NCBI GenBank assembly: GCA_046349595.1
Contig: JAXMCA010000001.1
Coordinates: 2,604,001-2,668,000 of the forward strand
Direction: 5' to 3'
Source of the DNA: JACRLW01 sp046349595
GTDB taxonomy: Bacteria; Planctomycetota; UBA1135; UBA2386
Length of the DNA stretch: 64,000 nt
Shown: piece by piece, positions 9,568 through 18,753 of the stretch
Layout: every line of letters begins with the position of its first letter
How positions within the stretch are numbered: position 1 is the stretch's first letter
Program-made: the position numbers and the translations under genes
The notes under the pieces: model-generated
Seen by the model: only the letters and a program-made list of their open reading frames with translations
Told to the model about the DNA's origin: nothing
Databases searched by the model: none

Positions 9568-9609
9568 TTCGAACGAACGTTTGAAAGCCGACGGGGCGGC
9601 GACTAGAAG
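9568..9609 (+). promoter_or_regulatory. Promoter with overlapping inverted-repeat operator for the RND efflux operon
   Basis: TTGAAA at 9581-9586 and TAGAAG at 9604-9609 are separated by 17 bp, a good sigma-70 arrangement. An imperfect 18-bp inverted repeat at 9568-9585 (TTCGAACG..CGTTTGAA, 14 of 18 positions symmetric) overlaps the -35 box, as expected for a TetR- or MarR-type repressor of an efflux operon. No such regulator gene is adjacent. The expected start of transcription is about 20 nt before the adaptor ATG. Confidence 0.6.
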
Positions 9610-9636
9610 TGGCGCCCTCTCCCTCCGCCGCGCCGC

Positions 9637-10788
9637 ATGCCTCCCCGCCACGCCGCCCGCCTCTGCGGGCTCTCCCTCCTCCTCCCTGCCCTCGCTCCGG
9701 CCCAGGAGCCGCCCACGCCGGTCCACGTCCAGCCGGTGCAGCGCGAGGTGCGCGAGCCCAAGCGCGAGGTGATCGGCGAGCTGCGCTCGAAGTCGCGTGC
9801 ACTGGTCGCGGCGATCGAGCCGGGCAAGGTGGTCGAGATCGGCTTCCGCGACGGCGAAGCCGTCAAGCAGGGCCAGATGCTCGCGCGCGTCGACGACCGT
9901 CGCCTGCGCGAGGACGTGGTCCGCACCGAAGCCGACCTGAAGGTGAAGCGCGCGCAGATCGAGATCGAGCGCACGCAAGCACGCACCACCGCCGCCGACC
10001 TCGAGGCCTGGCGCGCCGCGGAGGCCGCGCGCAAGGGTTCGGTCAGCGAACTCGCCCTGCGCGGTGCGGAGCGCGATGCCGCGGTCGCCGCGGCGCGTCT
10101 CCAGGTCGCCGAGGCCGACGTCGCGCGCAGCGAAGCCGACCTCGAACGCCTGCGCATCCAGCTCGAGGACACCGTGATCCGCGCGCCCTTCGACGGCGCC
10201 GTCGTCGAGCGCCGCGTGCAACCCGGTGAGTGGCTCGCGGCGGGGGCTGCGGTCGCGGTCGTCGTCGAGGGCGGTGCGCTGGAGGCCTGGGTCGAGGTGC
10301 CCGAGACCCTCGCCGCGGGTGCCCTGGGCGATGGCACGGACATCGCGATCCGCATCGATGCCGTCGGCATGCAGGTCAAGCCGGCGTCGCTGCGCGTCAT
10401 CCCCGACGTCGATCCGCGTTCGCGCCGCTTCAAGCTGGTCGCGACGCTGGACGGAGCACACCCGCAGCTCCTGCCCGGCATGTCGGTGATCGCCGAGCTC
10501 CCCGGCGGCACGCCGCGCGCGATGATCAAGGTGCCGGTCGACGCGCTGGTGCGCGATGCCGGTGGCACCTTCGTCTACAAGGTGATCACGCCGCCGCAGT
10601 CGCCGCCGCTCGCGCAGCCGGTGACGGTGCGCATCGCCTTCCGTCGCGACGGCTTCGCCTTCCTCGACGCCGACACGCTCGCCGAGAGCGATCAGGTCGT
10701 CGTCGAGGGCAACGAGCGGCTCCGCCCGATGGCGCCGATCGCGCCCCTCCCGCCCGCCGGTGCGACGCAGGGCGGAGGCGGTCGATGA
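9637..10788 (+). CDS. RND efflux periplasmic adaptor (HlyD/MFP family)
   Basis: The 383-residue product has a signal peptide ending near PALAPAQ, a biotinyl-lipoyl-like half motif (VVEIGFRDGEAVKQGQML), a helical hairpin of about 90 residues rich in Ala/Glu/Arg, the second lipoyl half (TVIRAPFDGAVVERRV) and a beta-barrel. This is the standard membrane-fusion protein order. It links the inner-membrane pump to the outer-membrane channel in a tripartite exporter. Its stop overlaps the pump start (ATGA), and the operator/promoter at 9568-9609 lies just upstream. Exported substrates are unknown. Confidence 0.95.
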   Translation: MPPRHAARLCGLSLLLPALAPAQEPPTPVHVQPVQREVREPKREVIGELRSKSRALVAAIEPGKVVEIGFRDGEAVKQGQMLARVDDRRLREDVVRTEADLKVKRAQIEIERTQARTTAADLEAWRAAEAARKGSVSELALRGAERDAAVAAARLQVAEADVARSEADLERLRIQLEDTVIRAPFDGAVVERRVQPGEWLAAGAAVAVVVEGGALEAWVEVPETLAAGALGDGTDIAIRIDAVGMQVKPASLRVIPDVDPRSRRFKLVATLDGAHPQLLPGMSVIAELPGGTPRAMIKVPVDALVRDAGGTFVYKVITPPQSPPLAQPVTVRIAFRRDGFAFLDADTLAESDQVVVEGNERLRPMAPIAPLPPAGATQGGGGR

Positions 10789-13700
10789 AGGCGATCCAAC
10801 TCGCCATCGACCAGCCGATCACCGTCGCCGTCGGGATGATCCTCGCGATCGTCGCCGGCCTCGTCGGGCTCGGGAAGGTCGCGATCCAGATGACGCCCGA
10901 CGTCGACACCACGGTGGTGTCGGTGACCACGCGCTGGGAGAACGCCAGCCCGGAGGAGGTCGAGTCCGAGGTCGTCGACGCGCAGGAGGAGAAGCTGCAG
11001 GGCGTCGAGGGCCTCGAATCGATGGCCAGCACCTCGATGCGCAGCATGGGCCAGATCCGGCTGCAGTTCACCACCGGCACCGACAAGGAGGTCGCGCTGC
11101 GCGAGGTGAGCAACAAGCTCCGCGAGGTGCAGCGCTATCCGCAGGGCGTCGACGAGCCGGTGGTCGAGGCCGCCGATCCGGAGAGCCGCGACTACATCGC
11201 CTGGTATCTCGCGCTCTGCGACGACCCCGACTTCGACATCCGCACGCTGCAGGACTTCTTCGAACAGCGCGTGCGGCCGCGGCTCGAGCGCATCCCCGGC
11301 GTCGCGGCGGTCGGCGTGCTCGGCGGCGTCGAACGGGAGACGCAGGTGCGGTTCGACCCCACGCTGCTCGCGCAGCGCAAGATCACGGTGCCGCAGCTCA
11401 TCGCGGCCCTGCAGCGCACCAACCAGAACGTGTCGGCCGGTGCGCTCGAGCAGGGTCGACTCGACGTGCGCGTGCGCACCATCGGCCGCTACGCCACGCC
11501 GCAGCAGATCCTCGACACCGTGGTGCGCGAGGACGAGTCGGGCACGGTATGGGTGCGCGACGTCGCCACCGTCACCGAAGGCTTCAAGGAGCTCGATTCC
11601 TTCGTGCGCGCCAGCGGTCGGCGCTCCATCGCGCTGAACTTCGAGCGCGATCCGGGCTCCAACCTGCTGGAGGTCATGAACGGCCTTCGCAGCGAGATCG
11701 ACAGGCTCAACGCACCCGGCGGTCTCTTCGACGTCTACGTCAAGAGCCGCGGCATCAAGGGACGGCTGCACCTCGAGCCGTCCTACGACTCGAGCGACTA
11801 CGTCTACCAGGCGCTGGACCTGGTCAAGAGCAACATCGTGATCGGCGGTGCGATCGCGCTGATCGTGTTGTTCCTGTTCCTGCGCTCGCTGCGCACCGTG
11901 GGCATCATCGCGGTGTCGATCCCGATCTCGGTGATCGGCGCGGTGGTGCTGATGCTCGCGCTCGGCCGTTCGGTCAACGTCATCAGCCTCGCCGGCATGG
12001 CCTTCGCCGTCGGCATGGTGGTCGACAACGCGATCGTGGTGATCGAGAACATCTTCCGGCACCTGGAGATGGGCAAGACACCGCGACGCGCCGCACTGGA
12101 AGGCACGCAGGAGGTCGCCGGCGCGGTGCTCGGCAGCACGCTCACCACGCTGATCGTGTTCATCCCGATCCTGCTGATCCAGGAGACCGCCGGACAGCTG
12201 TTCCGCGACATCTCGCTGGCGATCTGCGCGGCGGTCGGCCTCAGCTACGTGGTCTCGATCTTCGTGATCCCGTCGGCGGCGGCGCTGTTCCTGCGCCAGC
12301 GCGACGCCCAGCGCATCGCCGAACACGGCGCCGAGCACGGCAAGCCGCACCGCGGTCCGCTGGGCCGCCTGTTCGACCTGTTCGACATCGGCCGCATCGC
12401 CGCGAAGGTCGACGACCGCCTGCTCGGCGGCTGGATCCCGCGTCTCGCCGTGATCGCGATCTTCGTCGCCGTGTCGGTGATCGGGACGAAGGTACTGATC
12501 CCGCCGGTCGACTACCTGCCGACCGGCAACCGCAACATCGTCTTCGGACTGATGACGCCCCCGCCGGGCTACAGCATCACGCAGTCGGAGAAGCTCGGCG
12601 ATCGCGTGCAGCAGATGATCGCGCCGTTCTGGGCGGTGTCGAACACGCCGAAGGACAAGCTGCCGGCGATCCCCACCGGCTGGACGCCGGATGCGCCGAA
12701 GGTCGTCCCCCCGATCATCAAGCAGTACTTCTTCGTCGCGCGCGACGGCGCGCTGTTCCACGGCGCGATCAGCAGCGATCCCGAGAAGGTCGTCGACCTG
12801 ATCCCGCTGTTCATGGCGGCGACCAGTCCCGCGGTGCTACCCGGCGTTCAGGCCTTCGCCTTCCAGCTCGGCCTGTTCCGTCTGTCGGGACTGTCGGGCT
12901 CGGCGGTGAAGATCGACGTGTCCGGCGACAACCTCGACCGCGTCGCGTCGGCGGCGATGGCGCTGCTCGGCAAGCTGCGCGAGCGCTACGGCCCGTACGC
13001 CACGCGCCCCACGCCGTCGAACTTCGCGCTCCCCGCTCCCGAGCTGCAGGTGGTACCCGACCTCGTGCACGCCGAGGACATGGGCCTCAGCGTGGCCGAC
13101 ATCGGCACGACCGTGCAGGCCAACGGCGACGGCGTGATCATCGGCCAGTACGACGCGGGCGACGAACTGATCGACCTCAAGGTGATGAGCAAGCGCTCGC
13201 GCGACGAAGAGTACATCGCCTCCCTCGCCGACGTGCCCACCGCCACACCGCACGGCGACGTGACCGCGCTCGGCGACGTCGCCGAGTTCCGCTGGACCAA
13301 CGCGCCCGAGCAGATCCGTCGCGTCGGCCGCCAGCGCGCCGTCACCCTCGAGCTGACACCACCGGCGGGCAACACCGTGCAGGAGGTCGTGCAGAAGATC
13401 GACGAGACGGTGGCCGAGTTGCGCCAGAGCGGTGCGGTGCCGGCCGACGTCGACGTGCAGCTCGCCGGAACCGCGTCGGGCCTGGCCAAGGTGCTCAGTG
13501 CCTTGACCGGCGACGGCTCGCTGGTGGGCCTGGTGTCGAGCTCGATGTTCCTCGCGGTGCTGATCGTCTACCTGCTGATGTGCGTGCTCTACCAGAGCTG
13601 GCTCTATCCGCTGGTGATCCTGTTCAGCGTGCCGCTCGCGACCTTCGGCGGCTTCCTCGGCCTCGCCCTGGTGCACAAGCTGAGCGTGGCCGACCGCTAT

Positions 13701-14114
13701 CTGCCGACGCAGAACCTCGACATCCTCACCCTGCTCGGCTTCGTGATCCTCGCCGGCGTGGTGGTGAACAACGCGATCCTCCTGGTCTCGCAGACCCAGG
13801 CATTCCTCGCCGGCGCCGAGTCGCTCGACCTGAAGCCGGGAGAGAAGGTCACGCCGCGGCGCGCGATCGTGCTGGCCGTGCGCTCGCGCGTGCGCCCGAT
13901 CTTCATGAGCATGCTGACCTCGGTCGGCGGCATGCTGCCCTTGGTGCTGATGCCGGGCTCGGGCTCCGAGCTCTATCGCGGCCTCGGCGCGGTGGTCTGC
14001 GGCGGACTGTTCGTGTCCACCATCTTCACGCTGGTGCTGGTCCCGCTGGTGCTCGGCACCGTCTACGACCTGCGCGGCGAACGCGCGTGGCGCAAGGAGG
14101 AGGTGTCGGCATGA
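10785..14114 (+). CDS. RND multidrug efflux pump, AcrB/HAE1-like
   Basis: ATG 10785 (1109 residues) is chosen because it overlaps the adaptor stop and starts the canonical first membrane helix (KAIQLAIDQPITVAVGM). Twelve membrane segments in two halves and two large periplasmic loops are evident. The TM4 proton-relay region reads FAVGMVVDNAIVVIENIF, with Asn in place of the second Asp of AcrB. The TM10 region reads GVVVNNAILLV, with Asn instead of the AcrB Lys; both variants occur in related pumps. It uses proton motive force to drive export with the flanking adaptor and channel. Substrate cannot be predicted. Confidence 0.95.
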   Translation: MKAIQLAIDQPITVAVGMILAIVAGLVGLGKVAIQMTPDVDTTVVSVTTRWENASPEEVESEVVDAQEEKLQGVEGLESMASTSMRSMGQIRLQFTTGTDKEVALREVSNKLREVQRYPQGVDEPVVEAADPESRDYIAWYLALCDDPDFDIRTLQDFFEQRVRPRLERIPGVAAVGVLGGVERETQVRFDPTLLAQRKITVPQLIAALQRTNQNVSAGALEQGRLDVRVRTIGRYATPQQILDTVVREDESGTVWVRDVATVTEGFKELDSFVRASGRRSIALNFERDPGSNLLEVMNGLRSEIDRLNAPGGLFDVYVKSRGIKGRLHLEPSYDSSDYVYQALDLVKSNIVIGGAIALIVLFLFLRSLRTVGIIAVSIPISVIGAVVLMLALGRSVNVISLAGMAFAVGMVVDNAIVVIENIFRHLEMGKTPRRAALEGTQEVAGAVLGSTLTTLIVFIPILLIQETAGQLFRDISLAICAAVGLSYVVSIFVIPSAAALFLRQRDAQRIAEHGAEHGKPHRGPLGRLFDLFDIGRIAAKVDDRLLGGWIPRLAVIAIFVAVSVIGTKVLIPPVDYLPTGNRNIVFGLMTPPPGYSITQSEKLGDRVQQMIAPFWAVSNTPKDKLPAIPTGWTPDAPKVVPPIIKQYFFVARDGALFHGAISSDPEKVVDLIPLFMAATSPAVLPGVQAFAFQLGLFRLSGLSGSAVKIDVSGDNLDRVASAAMALLGKLRERYGPYATRPTPSNFALPAPELQVVPDLVHAEDMGLSVADIGTTVQANGDGVIIGQYDAGDELIDLKVMSKRSRDEEYIASLADVPTATPHGDVTALGDVAEFRWTNAPEQIRRVGRQRAVTLELTPPAGNTVQEVVQKIDETVAELRQSGAVPADVDVQLAGTASGLAKVLSALTGDGSLVGLVSSSMFLAVLIVYLLMCVLYQSWLYPLVILFSVPLATFGGFLGLALVHKLSVADRYLPTQNLDILTLLGFVILAGVVVNNAILLVSQTQAFLAGAESLDLKPGEKVTPRRAIVLAVRSRVRPIFMSMLTSVGGMLPLVLMPGSGSELYRGLGAVVCGGLFVSTIFTLVLVPLVLGTVYDLRGERAWRKEEVSA

Positions 14115-15532
14115 GACGCGCCACCATGGTCCTGCTCGCGGCGCTGCCGGCCTGCACGGTCGGCCCCGACCACGAGATGCCGAAGACCGAGCTCGCCGCC
14201 GACTGGCGTGCGACACCCGACGCGCGCATGAGCTCCGCTCCCGCCGATCTCGCCCATTGGTGGGAAGGCTTCGCGGATCCCGTGCTCCACACGCTGGTCG
14301 AAGAGGCGACCCAGCGCTCCCCCAACCTCGAACTCGCCGCTTCGCGCGTGCGCGAGGCGCGCTTCCGCCGTGCGGTCGCCACCGGGGACTTCGGACCCAC
14401 GATCGACGCCGACGCCGGCTACACGCTGAGCAGCAACAGCAAGAACGAGATCTTCAACTTCATCAGCGGCGCGAAGAGCCTGTGGTCCGCAGGCTTCGAC
14501 GCGAGCTGGGAGCTCGACGTCTTCGGCGGGGTGCGTCGCGAGCGCGAGGCCGCCGATGCCGAGGTGTCGTCCGCGGTCGAGGACTACCGCGACGCACTGG
14601 TCTCGCTGATCGCCGAGGTGGTGCGCAACTGGGTCGAGCTGACCAGCCTGCGCGAACGGCTCGCGGTCGCGCGCGGCAACGAACGCGTGCAGCAGGACAC
14701 GCTCGATCTGGTGCAGTCGCGCTTCCAGGCCGGCGTGGTCTCCGCGCTCGACGTCGCACTCGCGCGCGGCAACCTCGCGACCACCCGCGCGCGCATCCCC
14801 ACCATCCAGGCACAGATCGAGGCGGCCGACGGCCGACTCGCCGTGCTGCTCGGCCTCGAACCGGGCACGCTCGTGCAGGTGGTGCCCGGAGTCGAGCAGG
14901 CCACGGCGCTGCCGCGCCTGCCCGAGGCCGTCGCCGTGGGCGTGCCCGCCGATCTGATGCGCCGTCGTCCCGACATCCGCCGCGCGGAGCGCCAGGTCGC
15001 GGCCGCGTGCGCGCGCATCGGCGTGGCCGAGGCCGACTACTACCCGCACTTCACGCTCAACGGCTCCGTCGGCATGCGCTCGCGCAAGGCGGAGAACCTG
15101 TTCGACGCCGACAGTTTCCGCTGGTCGTGGGGCCCCGGCTTCTCCTGGAACCTGTTCGCGACCGGACGCGTGCGCAACAACGTGCGCGCCGTCGAGGAGG
15201 TGCACGAGCAGACGCTGACGACCTACCAGCAGACCGTGCTGCAGGCGCTCGACGAGACGCGCAACGCGATCACCGCCTTCGCCAAGGAGCAGGAACGCCT
15301 CGGCCACCTCCGCGAGAGCGAGGCCGCAGCGACCGAGGCCGTCGATCTCGCGCGCGAGCTGTACGGACGCGGCGTCGCCGACTTCCAGTCGGTGCTCGAC
15401 GCCGAGCGCACGCTGTTCAACGTGCAGGAGCAGCGCGCGCTCAGCGATCGCGATCTCGCCACCGACCTGGTCTCGCTCTACAAGGCGCTGGGCGGCGGCT
15501 GGGAAGCGCTCGCCCCGGAGCGGAAGTCATGA
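14111..15532 (+). CDS. Outer-membrane efflux channel lipoprotein, NodT/OprM-like
   Basis: ATG 14111 overlaps the pump stop (ATGA) and has AAGGAGG at 14094-14100. The 473-residue protein has a lipoprotein signal with Cys at residue 15 (AALPAC) and then two repeated outer-membrane efflux domains, with PADLMRRRPDIRRAE and RELYGRGVADFQSVLDAER as TolC-family signatures. It forms the trimeric outer-membrane duct of the tripartite exporter, which indicates a diderm envelope. Its stop overlaps the next gene (ATGA). Confidence 0.95.
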   Translation: MRRATMVLLAALPACTVGPDHEMPKTELAADWRATPDARMSSAPADLAHWWEGFADPVLHTLVEEATQRSPNLELAASRVREARFRRAVATGDFGPTIDADAGYTLSSNSKNEIFNFISGAKSLWSAGFDASWELDVFGGVRREREAADAEVSSAVEDYRDALVSLIAEVVRNWVELTSLRERLAVARGNERVQQDTLDLVQSRFQAGVVSALDVALARGNLATTRARIPTIQAQIEAADGRLAVLLGLEPGTLVQVVPGVEQATALPRLPEAVAVGVPADLMRRRPDIRRAERQVAAACARIGVAEADYYPHFTLNGSVGMRSRKAENLFDADSFRWSWGPGFSWNLFATGRVRNNVRAVEEVHEQTLTTYQQTVLQALDETRNAITAFAKEQERLGHLRESEAAATEAVDLARELYGRGVADFQSVLDAERTLFNVQEQRALSDRDLATDLVSLYKALGGGWEALAPERKS

Positions 15533-16287
15533 AGATCCTCGCATCGCTGTGCATCCTGGCTGCGCTGCTCTGCGGCTGCAGCAAACAGGCCGCATCGGAA
15601 GTCGCGCCGATCCGCGTTGCCGTCGCCTCAGGATTCGTCCCCGCCTTGCAGGCGGTGAGCGCGGTCTTCGAGGCGCGCAACGGCGCGAAGATCGAGTTCG
15701 TCGCCGGCGCCACCGGCAAGCTCGCGCAGCGCATCCGCGCCGGTGAGGCCTTCGACCTGATCCTCAGCGACGACCACGCTACGGTGGTCTACCTGACGCG
15801 CGAGAAACGGGTGATCGCCGACAGCGCCGGATGCTGGGCACGCGGTCCGCTCGCGCTCTACGGCCCGCGCGTCGATGCCAAGGATGCCGCACCGATGCTG
15901 AAGGCCGGTGAGTTCCTGAAGCTCGCGGTCGCCGATCCCGACATCTGCCCCTTCGGCATCGCCGCCCGCGAGACGCTCGACGACCTCGGCGCGCTGAAGC
16001 CCTTCGAGGAGCGCCTGGTGAAGGCCGACGACGTGGCCCAGGCCCTCGCGCTGGTCGATGCGAAGACGACCGACCTCGCGGTGGTCTGCTACGGCCAGGT
16101 CGCCGCCCGCAAGGACGGCCACGCCTGGGTGGTGCCCGAGCACCTGCACGCCGAACTCGCCGGCGACGTCGGCGTCGTGCAGCGCGAGGGCGCGCATCCC
16201 CGCGCGCGCGAGTTGCGCGACTTCCTGCTGGGCAAGGAAGCGCAGGAGCTGATCGAGAAGGCGGGTTATCGGCGCGGGACACGCTGA
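15529..16287 (+). CDS. ModA-like substrate-binding lipoprotein at the end of the efflux operon
   Basis: The 252-residue product starts at ATG 15529, overlapping the channel stop. It has a lipoprotein signal (ALLCGC, Cys 17). The mature part matches ModA/molybdate-binding proteins: VAVASGFVPALQAVSAVFE, then GATGKLAQRIRAGEAFDL, ending with a RELRDFLLGKEAQELI helix as in ABC-binding proteins. No modB or modC permease or ATPase gene follows, so this is an orphan. Its place as the fourth gene of an RND operon is unusual. It may bind an oxyanion or act as an accessory factor of the pump; both ideas are inference. Confidence 0.85.
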   Translation: MKILASLCILAALLCGCSKQAASEVAPIRVAVASGFVPALQAVSAVFEARNGAKIEFVAGATGKLAQRIRAGEAFDLILSDDHATVVYLTREKRVIADSAGCWARGPLALYGPRVDAKDAAPMLKAGEFLKLAVADPDICPFGIAARETLDDLGALKPFEERLVKADDVAQALALVDAKTTDLAVVCYGQVAARKDGHAWVVPEHLHAELAGDVGVVQREGAHPRARELRDFLLGKEAQELIEKAGYRRGTR

Positions 16288-16351
16288 GGTCTTCGAGGTC
16301 GGTGTCCCGGACGCCGCGCGACGTCCGCGGCGGCTATGGTCACGGCCCACC

Positions 16352-18730
16352 ATGCGCCGCCTCGTCCTCGCCATCCTGCTCGCCGCCGTCACATGGGGCA
16401 TCTGGATGCTGCTCTCGCACGGCGACGACCCAGGTCCTGCACCAGGACATGCCTCGACCGCATCGCCGAGCCAGGGCGAGGCTCGCAGCACGCAGGCCGC
16501 ACGCAACCCGACGAGCGAAGCGACGCCGACGCGCGCAGCCGCGCGGACCGAGGAGACCGCGCGCGATGTCACTCCTGGGCGTCTCCACGTCGCGGTGGTG
16601 CTGGCGCGAGACAACCGCCCGCTGCCGCACACGGCGATCCACGCGCGCGCGAAGGACGGTCGGCCGCCCGAGGACAGCCATCGCGTGCAGGTGACCGACG
16701 CCGACGGCATCGCCGTCTTCGATGCGATTCCCGGTGGCCTCTGGAGCATCGAGTGCGACCGCGGGCCGAAGGCCGAGGTCGAGATCGTCGCCCGTGCGAC
16801 CAAGGAGCTGCGCCTCGCCGTCGAAGCGGGTGTCGACGTGCTGCTGCGCAGCATCGATGCGCAAGGTGCGCCGGTGCCGCACGCCGAGGTGCTGATGTGG
16901 CCGGCGAACAGGATCCTCGACATCCCGCTGCGCGAGGACGGCACCCCGATCGGCACGACCGATGTGCAAGGCGAGCTGCGCGTACTCGCGCTGCCTTCGA
17001 TCGCGGGGAACGGCACGTGGTTCGCCGCGCGGCATCCGTCCTTCGGCGTGTCCGATCCGTCGATGGTCCCGGCACCGAAGGACGACAGCGACCGTGTGGA
17101 GCGCGAGATCACGCTGCAGCTCGGCGCGACCGGTACTCGTCTCGACGTGCGGGTCACCGACGAGCAGGGCCACGCGATCGGCGATGCCGTGCTCACGGCC
17201 CTGCCCTTCGACACTCCGCGGCCCTCGATCGATCAGGTGCCGCGAAGGTTGCGCCATGCATTTCGCTCCGCGCACACCGATGCTCAGGGCCGCGGCGTGC
17301 TCGGCCCCCTGCTCCCGGGCAGCTACCTGTTGAGGGCGACGGCCTCGGGCTTCGCGCCGGCGCGACGTCATCTGACGATCGGCGACACCATTCTGGACCT
17401 CGATCTCGTGCTCCCACGCGGCGCACGCCTCGGCGGTCACGTGATCGACGCGGTAGGACGACCCGTCTCCGACGTGCAGCTCACCGTGCAGATCGAACCC
17501 GAGGGTCGCACGGCGCGCAGCGCCGCCGATGGGAGCTTCACACTGGCCGGTCTGCACCGCGGGACGGCCCAGCTCGTCGCGCATGCCGAGGGCTTCCGCG
17601 ACGCCACGGCACCGGTCGAGCTGCATGCCGGCGAGACCACCACCACCGAAGTGCAGATGCAGGCCCTCCCCCACCTGCGTGCGCGCTTGGTCGACGCGCG
17701 TGACACGCCGCTGACCGGCTGGTCGATCGACCTGGAGTGCGAGCCGGCGAACGATCGTCGCGCGCAGGAGCGGACCCGGACCGATCGCGAGGGCCGCATC
17801 GACGTCGCGCTGGCGAGCGGCATCGACTACCGACTGCTGGTCTTCGAGCCCGGCATCGGTCTGCCGCTGCCGCTCGACACCGATCGGGTCCGCGCGCAGG
17901 AGGGGGAACTCACGATCCGCGTCCCCGATGCGTCGCGCGCCACCGCCTGGATCGACGCTGCGCTCGTCGATGCACAGGGACACAGCCTGCTCGAACGCTA
18001 TGCGATCTCCCTGAGCAGGGAGCGACGTTTCGCGTGGGTGGGCAACGGACTGTCCCTCACCGAGCGCGAGACCTCGCCGGGCCACTTCAAACTCGGGCCG
18101 GTGCCGCCGGGACGCTACCGCTTGGACTTCGCGAGCCAGCTCGAGATGGAGTTCGCGCGCGACGGACTCGAGCTGCGCGCGGGCGAGGTGCTCGCGCTCG
18201 GTCGGATCGAGCCGCCGGCCGCGGGGATCCTGACCGTCGAGGTCACGCTCGAAGACGGCGTGGAGCCGGACGGCATCCGCGTCCAGGTCGACTCCGACAC
18301 CAGCTCCGACTTCGTCGAGATCGATGCGGCTTCGCTGCGTGCCTCGCGACACCTGCTGCCCGGGAGCTACGAGGTCTCGATCTTCGGCACCGGCTTCCGC
18401 TGGCCGCATCGCAAGGTGGTGATCGCCGTCGGCGAGACGGTCACGCTGCGCGAGGCACTGCGTCCCGCGGTGCGCTTCCCCCTGCGCCTGTTCATGCCCG
18501 ACGGCGAACACGGCGCGACCTTCGAGGTGCGCGATGCGCGCGGCGAACACGCCTTCGAGACCGAACTCGAGACCGACGCCACCAGCGAGACCAACTGGCC
18601 CTTCCTCGATCTCGGCAGCTACGAGGTCGAAGCGACCGGCAAGTCGGGCAGGCACTATCACGGTGCGTTCCGCGTCGACACGCTCGAGCCGCGCACCACG
18701 CCGCTCGACCTGCACGTGATCGCGCGCTGA
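16352..18730 (+). CDS. Membrane-anchored protein with repeated carboxypeptidase-regulatory-like (Ig-type) domains
   Basis: ATG 16352 is 11 nt after TATGGT (16335-16340), without a Shine-Dalgarno site. The 792-residue product starts with an uncleaved-looking membrane helix (VLAILLAAVTWGIWMLL), then a low-complexity Thr/Ala/Glu linker. Around six beta-sandwich units follow, several with the CarboxypepD_reg pattern (GGHVIDAVGRPVSDVQLTV, ADGSFTLAGLHRG). The last units have a variant form that ends in a SYEVE strand. Such proteins usually lie outside the cytoplasmic membrane as extended rods; binding partners are unknown. The gene converges with the sulfatase. Confidence 0.85.
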   Translation: MRRLVLAILLAAVTWGIWMLLSHGDDPGPAPGHASTASPSQGEARSTQAARNPTSEATPTRAAARTEETARDVTPGRLHVAVVLARDNRPLPHTAIHARAKDGRPPEDSHRVQVTDADGIAVFDAIPGGLWSIECDRGPKAEVEIVARATKELRLAVEAGVDVLLRSIDAQGAPVPHAEVLMWPANRILDIPLREDGTPIGTTDVQGELRVLALPSIAGNGTWFAARHPSFGVSDPSMVPAPKDDSDRVEREITLQLGATGTRLDVRVTDEQGHAIGDAVLTALPFDTPRPSIDQVPRRLRHAFRSAHTDAQGRGVLGPLLPGSYLLRATASGFAPARRHLTIGDTILDLDLVLPRGARLGGHVIDAVGRPVSDVQLTVQIEPEGRTARSAADGSFTLAGLHRGTAQLVAHAEGFRDATAPVELHAGETTTTEVQMQALPHLRARLVDARDTPLTGWSIDLECEPANDRRAQERTRTDREGRIDVALASGIDYRLLVFEPGIGLPLPLDTDRVRAQEGELTIRVPDASRATAWIDAALVDAQGHSLLERYAISLSRERRFAWVGNGLSLTERETSPGHFKLGPVPPGRYRLDFASQLEMEFARDGLELRAGEVLALGRIEPPAAGILTVEVTLEDGVEPDGIRVQVDSDTSSDFVEIDAASLRASRHLLPGSYEVSIFGTGFRWPHRKVVIAVGETVTLREALRPAVRFPLRLFMPDGEHGATFEVRDARGEHAFETELETDATSETNWPFLDLGSYEVEATGKSGRHYHGAFRVDTLEPRTTPLDLHVIAR

Positions 18731-18753
18731 ACGGTCTGCGCGCGGCTCAGCGC
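18724..18753. terminator. Bidirectional hairpin across two convergent stop codons
   Basis: GCGCTGA (18724-18730) and TCAGCGC (18747-18753) form a perfect 7-bp stem with a 16-nt GC-rich loop. Each arm contains the stop codon of one of the two convergent genes. No T-tract follows on either strand, so termination is inferred from position and symmetry. Confidence 0.4.

Noticed and set aside
15529..16287. Assignment as a complete molybdate ABC importer locus
   Set aside because: Only the binding protein is present; the next gene is an unrelated surface protein.
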